The notes below the pieces were generated by a model, which was not told the DNA's origin, made no database searches, and saw only the letters and a list, made by a program, of their open reading frames with translations. Source: a bacterium (lineage in GTDB: Bacteria > JAMCPX01). Taken from it: DNA of 6,117 bases. This document shows positions 4,770 to 6,117 of this stretch, one piece after another. The position numbers and the translations under genes were made by a program. The stretch covers positions 1 through 6,117 of the forward strand of contig JAJYYW010000097.1 in the NCBI GenBank assembly GCA_021800575.1, in the 5' to 3' direction. The stretch's first letter is position 1; each line of letters starts with the position of its first letter.

Positions 4770-6117
4770 ATGGGAGAAAATGTTGTTATTGTCGGCGGTG
4801 TGGCTGCAGGGATGAGCGCGGCGAGCCAGGCAAAAAGAAGAAAATCTGTACTCAACGTCACGGCACTTGAGAAGAGCGAGTATGTCTCGTATGGATCCTG
4901 CGGACTCCCCTACTACATCATGGACATTACGAAGAAGCATACGGACCTGATCGCCATCCCGAAGGAGCGCTTTAAATCCGAACGAAACATCGATGTGCTG
5001 ACCAGGGTGGAAGTTGTCGCCATCGACCCGAAGACGGGAAAGGTGCACGCAATCGATCACAATGAAAAAAAGGACATCGTCCTCCCGTACGATTACCTCG
5101 CGATCACGACCGGTGCATCCGCAGTGAAACCGCCGATACCCGGGATCGACAATCCTGCGATTTTCCAGCTCAGGACCCTCGATGACGGTATCGCTATCAA
5201 AGGCTATGTAAAGTCGCATTCCCTGAAACGCTCGGCCATCATCGGGGCGGGATATATCGGGATGGAAATGGCCGAGGCATTGAAATGGCTGGGCCTGGAG
5301 GTCATCGTCTTCGAGAAGCTGCCGGGCATACTCGGGACAATGGATGACGAAATAACAGCGCTGGTTGAAAAAACACTCGAGGATAACGGGGTCAGGCTCC
5401 TGAAATCGACCGAGGTCAAATCGTTCGAACAAAAGGAGAACGGGCTGATCAGGATCGAAACTTCGAGCGGAAGCTTTGATGTCGATCTGGTCATCCTGGC
5501 GATCGGCGTAAAGCCGAACTCATCCGTGGCAAAAACAGCGGGTATCGCAACGGGTGTCCACGATGCGATCCTCGTCAACGAGAAAATGGAGACCAACATC
5601 CCGCACATCTATGCGGCGGGTGACTGCGCGACCGTGAAACACATCATCCTCAAAAAGGACGTCTACATCCCGCTCGGCACCACCGCGAATAAGCAGGGTA
5701 AGATAGCGGGAGCAAATATCGCCGGCGCCAACGAAATATTCAAGGGGGTTGCAGGAACATCCGTGGTCAAGGTTTTCGACCTCGAGGTTGCACGGACCGG
5801 GCTGACGGAACGGGAGGCCCTCGACAACAAGCTCAATGCAGTATCGGCCGTTATTACCTCCAGGACCCGGGCTCACTACTACCCGGGAGGAAAACCGATT
5901 ACCATCAAGCTGGTCATGGAAAAAAAGAACGGCAGGTTGCTGGGTGCCCAGATGACCGGAGGAGAGGGTGTGTCAAAAAGAATAGATATCGTCGCAGCAG
6001 GACTGTACAAGGGAATGACCGCCGACGAACTCTCCAGGCTCGATCTCAGCTACGCCCCGCCCTTTGCCCCGGTGTGGGATCCGCTCCTCGTTGCCGCCAA
6101 CGACGCCCTCAAGAAGG
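4770..6117 (+). CDS. FAD-dependent CoA-disulfide reductase / NADH-polysulfide reductase-type oxidoreductase (3' end cut by the window edge)
   Basis: 449 codons are open from ATG 4770 to the edge, close to the full 440-455 residues of this family. Motifs in order: FAD Rossmann VIVGGVAAGMSAA (6-18); S-Y-G-S-C44-G-L-P-Y-Y, the single active-site cysteine in the CoA-disulfide/polysulfide reductase context rather than the NADH-oxidase one; NAD-binding GAGYIGMEMAEA (159-170), with E182 at the end of the next strand favouring NADH over NADPH; YAAGDCA (281-287) for FAD; then the dimerisation domain. H369-Y-Y-P and L-S-Y428-A-P-P-F match the positions of the two tyrosines known as catalytic in staphylococcal CoA-disulfide reductase. 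It should reduce CoA disulfide, CoA persulfide or polysulfide. A C-terminal rhodanese domain, present in some homologues, could begin beyond the edge but cannot be seen. It closes a block of thiol-redox genes. Confidence 0.88.
   Translation, partial: MGENVVIVGGVAAGMSAASQAKRRKSVLNVTALEKSEYVSYGSCGLPYYIMDITKKHTDLIAIPKERFKSERNIDVLTRVEVVAIDPKTGKVHAIDHNEKKDIVLPYDYLAITTGASAVKPPIPGIDNPAIFQLRTLDDGIAIKGYVKSHSLKRSAIIGAGYIGMEMAEALKWLGLEVIVFEKLPGILGTMDDEITALVEKTLEDNGVRLLKSTEVKSFEQKENGLIRIETSSGSFDVDLVILAIGVKPNSSVAKTAGIATGVHDAILVNEKMETNIPHIYAAGDCATVKHIILKKDVYIPLGTTANKQGKIAGANIAGANEIFKGVAGTSVVKVFDLEVARTGLTEREALDNKLNAVSAVITSRTRAHYYPGGKPITIKLVMEKKNGRLLGAQMTGGEGVSKRIDIVAAGLYKGMTADELSRLDLSYAPPFAPVWDPLLVAANDALKK

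Noticed and set aside
1..6117. CRISPR array, transposon, tRNA or rRNA
   Set aside because: No regularly spaced repeats, transposase motifs, terminal inverted repeats or structural RNA signatures were seen on either strand.

Overview
The window holds seven forward-strand genes that look like one operon or two adjoining ones, plus the start of a divergent gene at the left edge. It suggests an anaerobic or microaerophilic bacterium of moderately high GC. Strong GGAGG-type ribosome binding sites, a YwiC-like membrane protein and CoA-disulfide-reductase-type and protein-disulfide-oxidoreductase (PDO) genes would fit a deltaproteobacterial, Nitrospirota-like or similar lineage. That placement is inference from gene content only and is weak.

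Layout. Bases 1-205 (minus) encode the N-terminus of a YwiC-like membrane protein. Bases 206-461 form a divergent intergenic region. It carries a strong imperfect hairpin (329-369), a 12-bp direct repeat (245-256 and 424-435) and a candidate extended -10 promoter (407-415). At 462-1406 lies a deoxyhypusine-synthase (DHS) superfamily protein that lacks the canonical catalytic lysine. It abuts an NAD-dependent epimerase/dehydratase (1407-2303) with no spacer.

After a 68-base AT-rich gap centred on an 18-bp perfect palindrome comes a dense thiol-redox block. In order it holds a classical CGPC thioredoxin (2372-2704), a second thioredoxin with a CASC active site (2717-3100), an NADPH thioredoxin reductase overlapping it by 26 bases (3075-4058), a two-thioredoxin-fold PDO/glutaredoxin-like protein with CTYC and CPYC sites (4070-4720), and a CoA-disulfide-reductase/NADH-polysulfide-reductase-type flavoprotein (4770 to the right edge, almost complete).

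How it may work together (inference). The thioredoxin reductase would draw electrons from NADPH and pass them to the CGPC thioredoxin, and possibly to the CASC thioredoxin and the PDO. The last flavoprotein would reduce low-molecular-weight disulfides, persulfides or polysulfide. The block therefore looks like a self-contained disulfide and sulfane-sulfur reduction module. The function of the DHS-like and epimerase pair is not known, and its link to the redox block rests only on position and shared strand. The least explained items are the lysine-less DHS-like protein, the CASC thioredoxin and the structured intergenic region.
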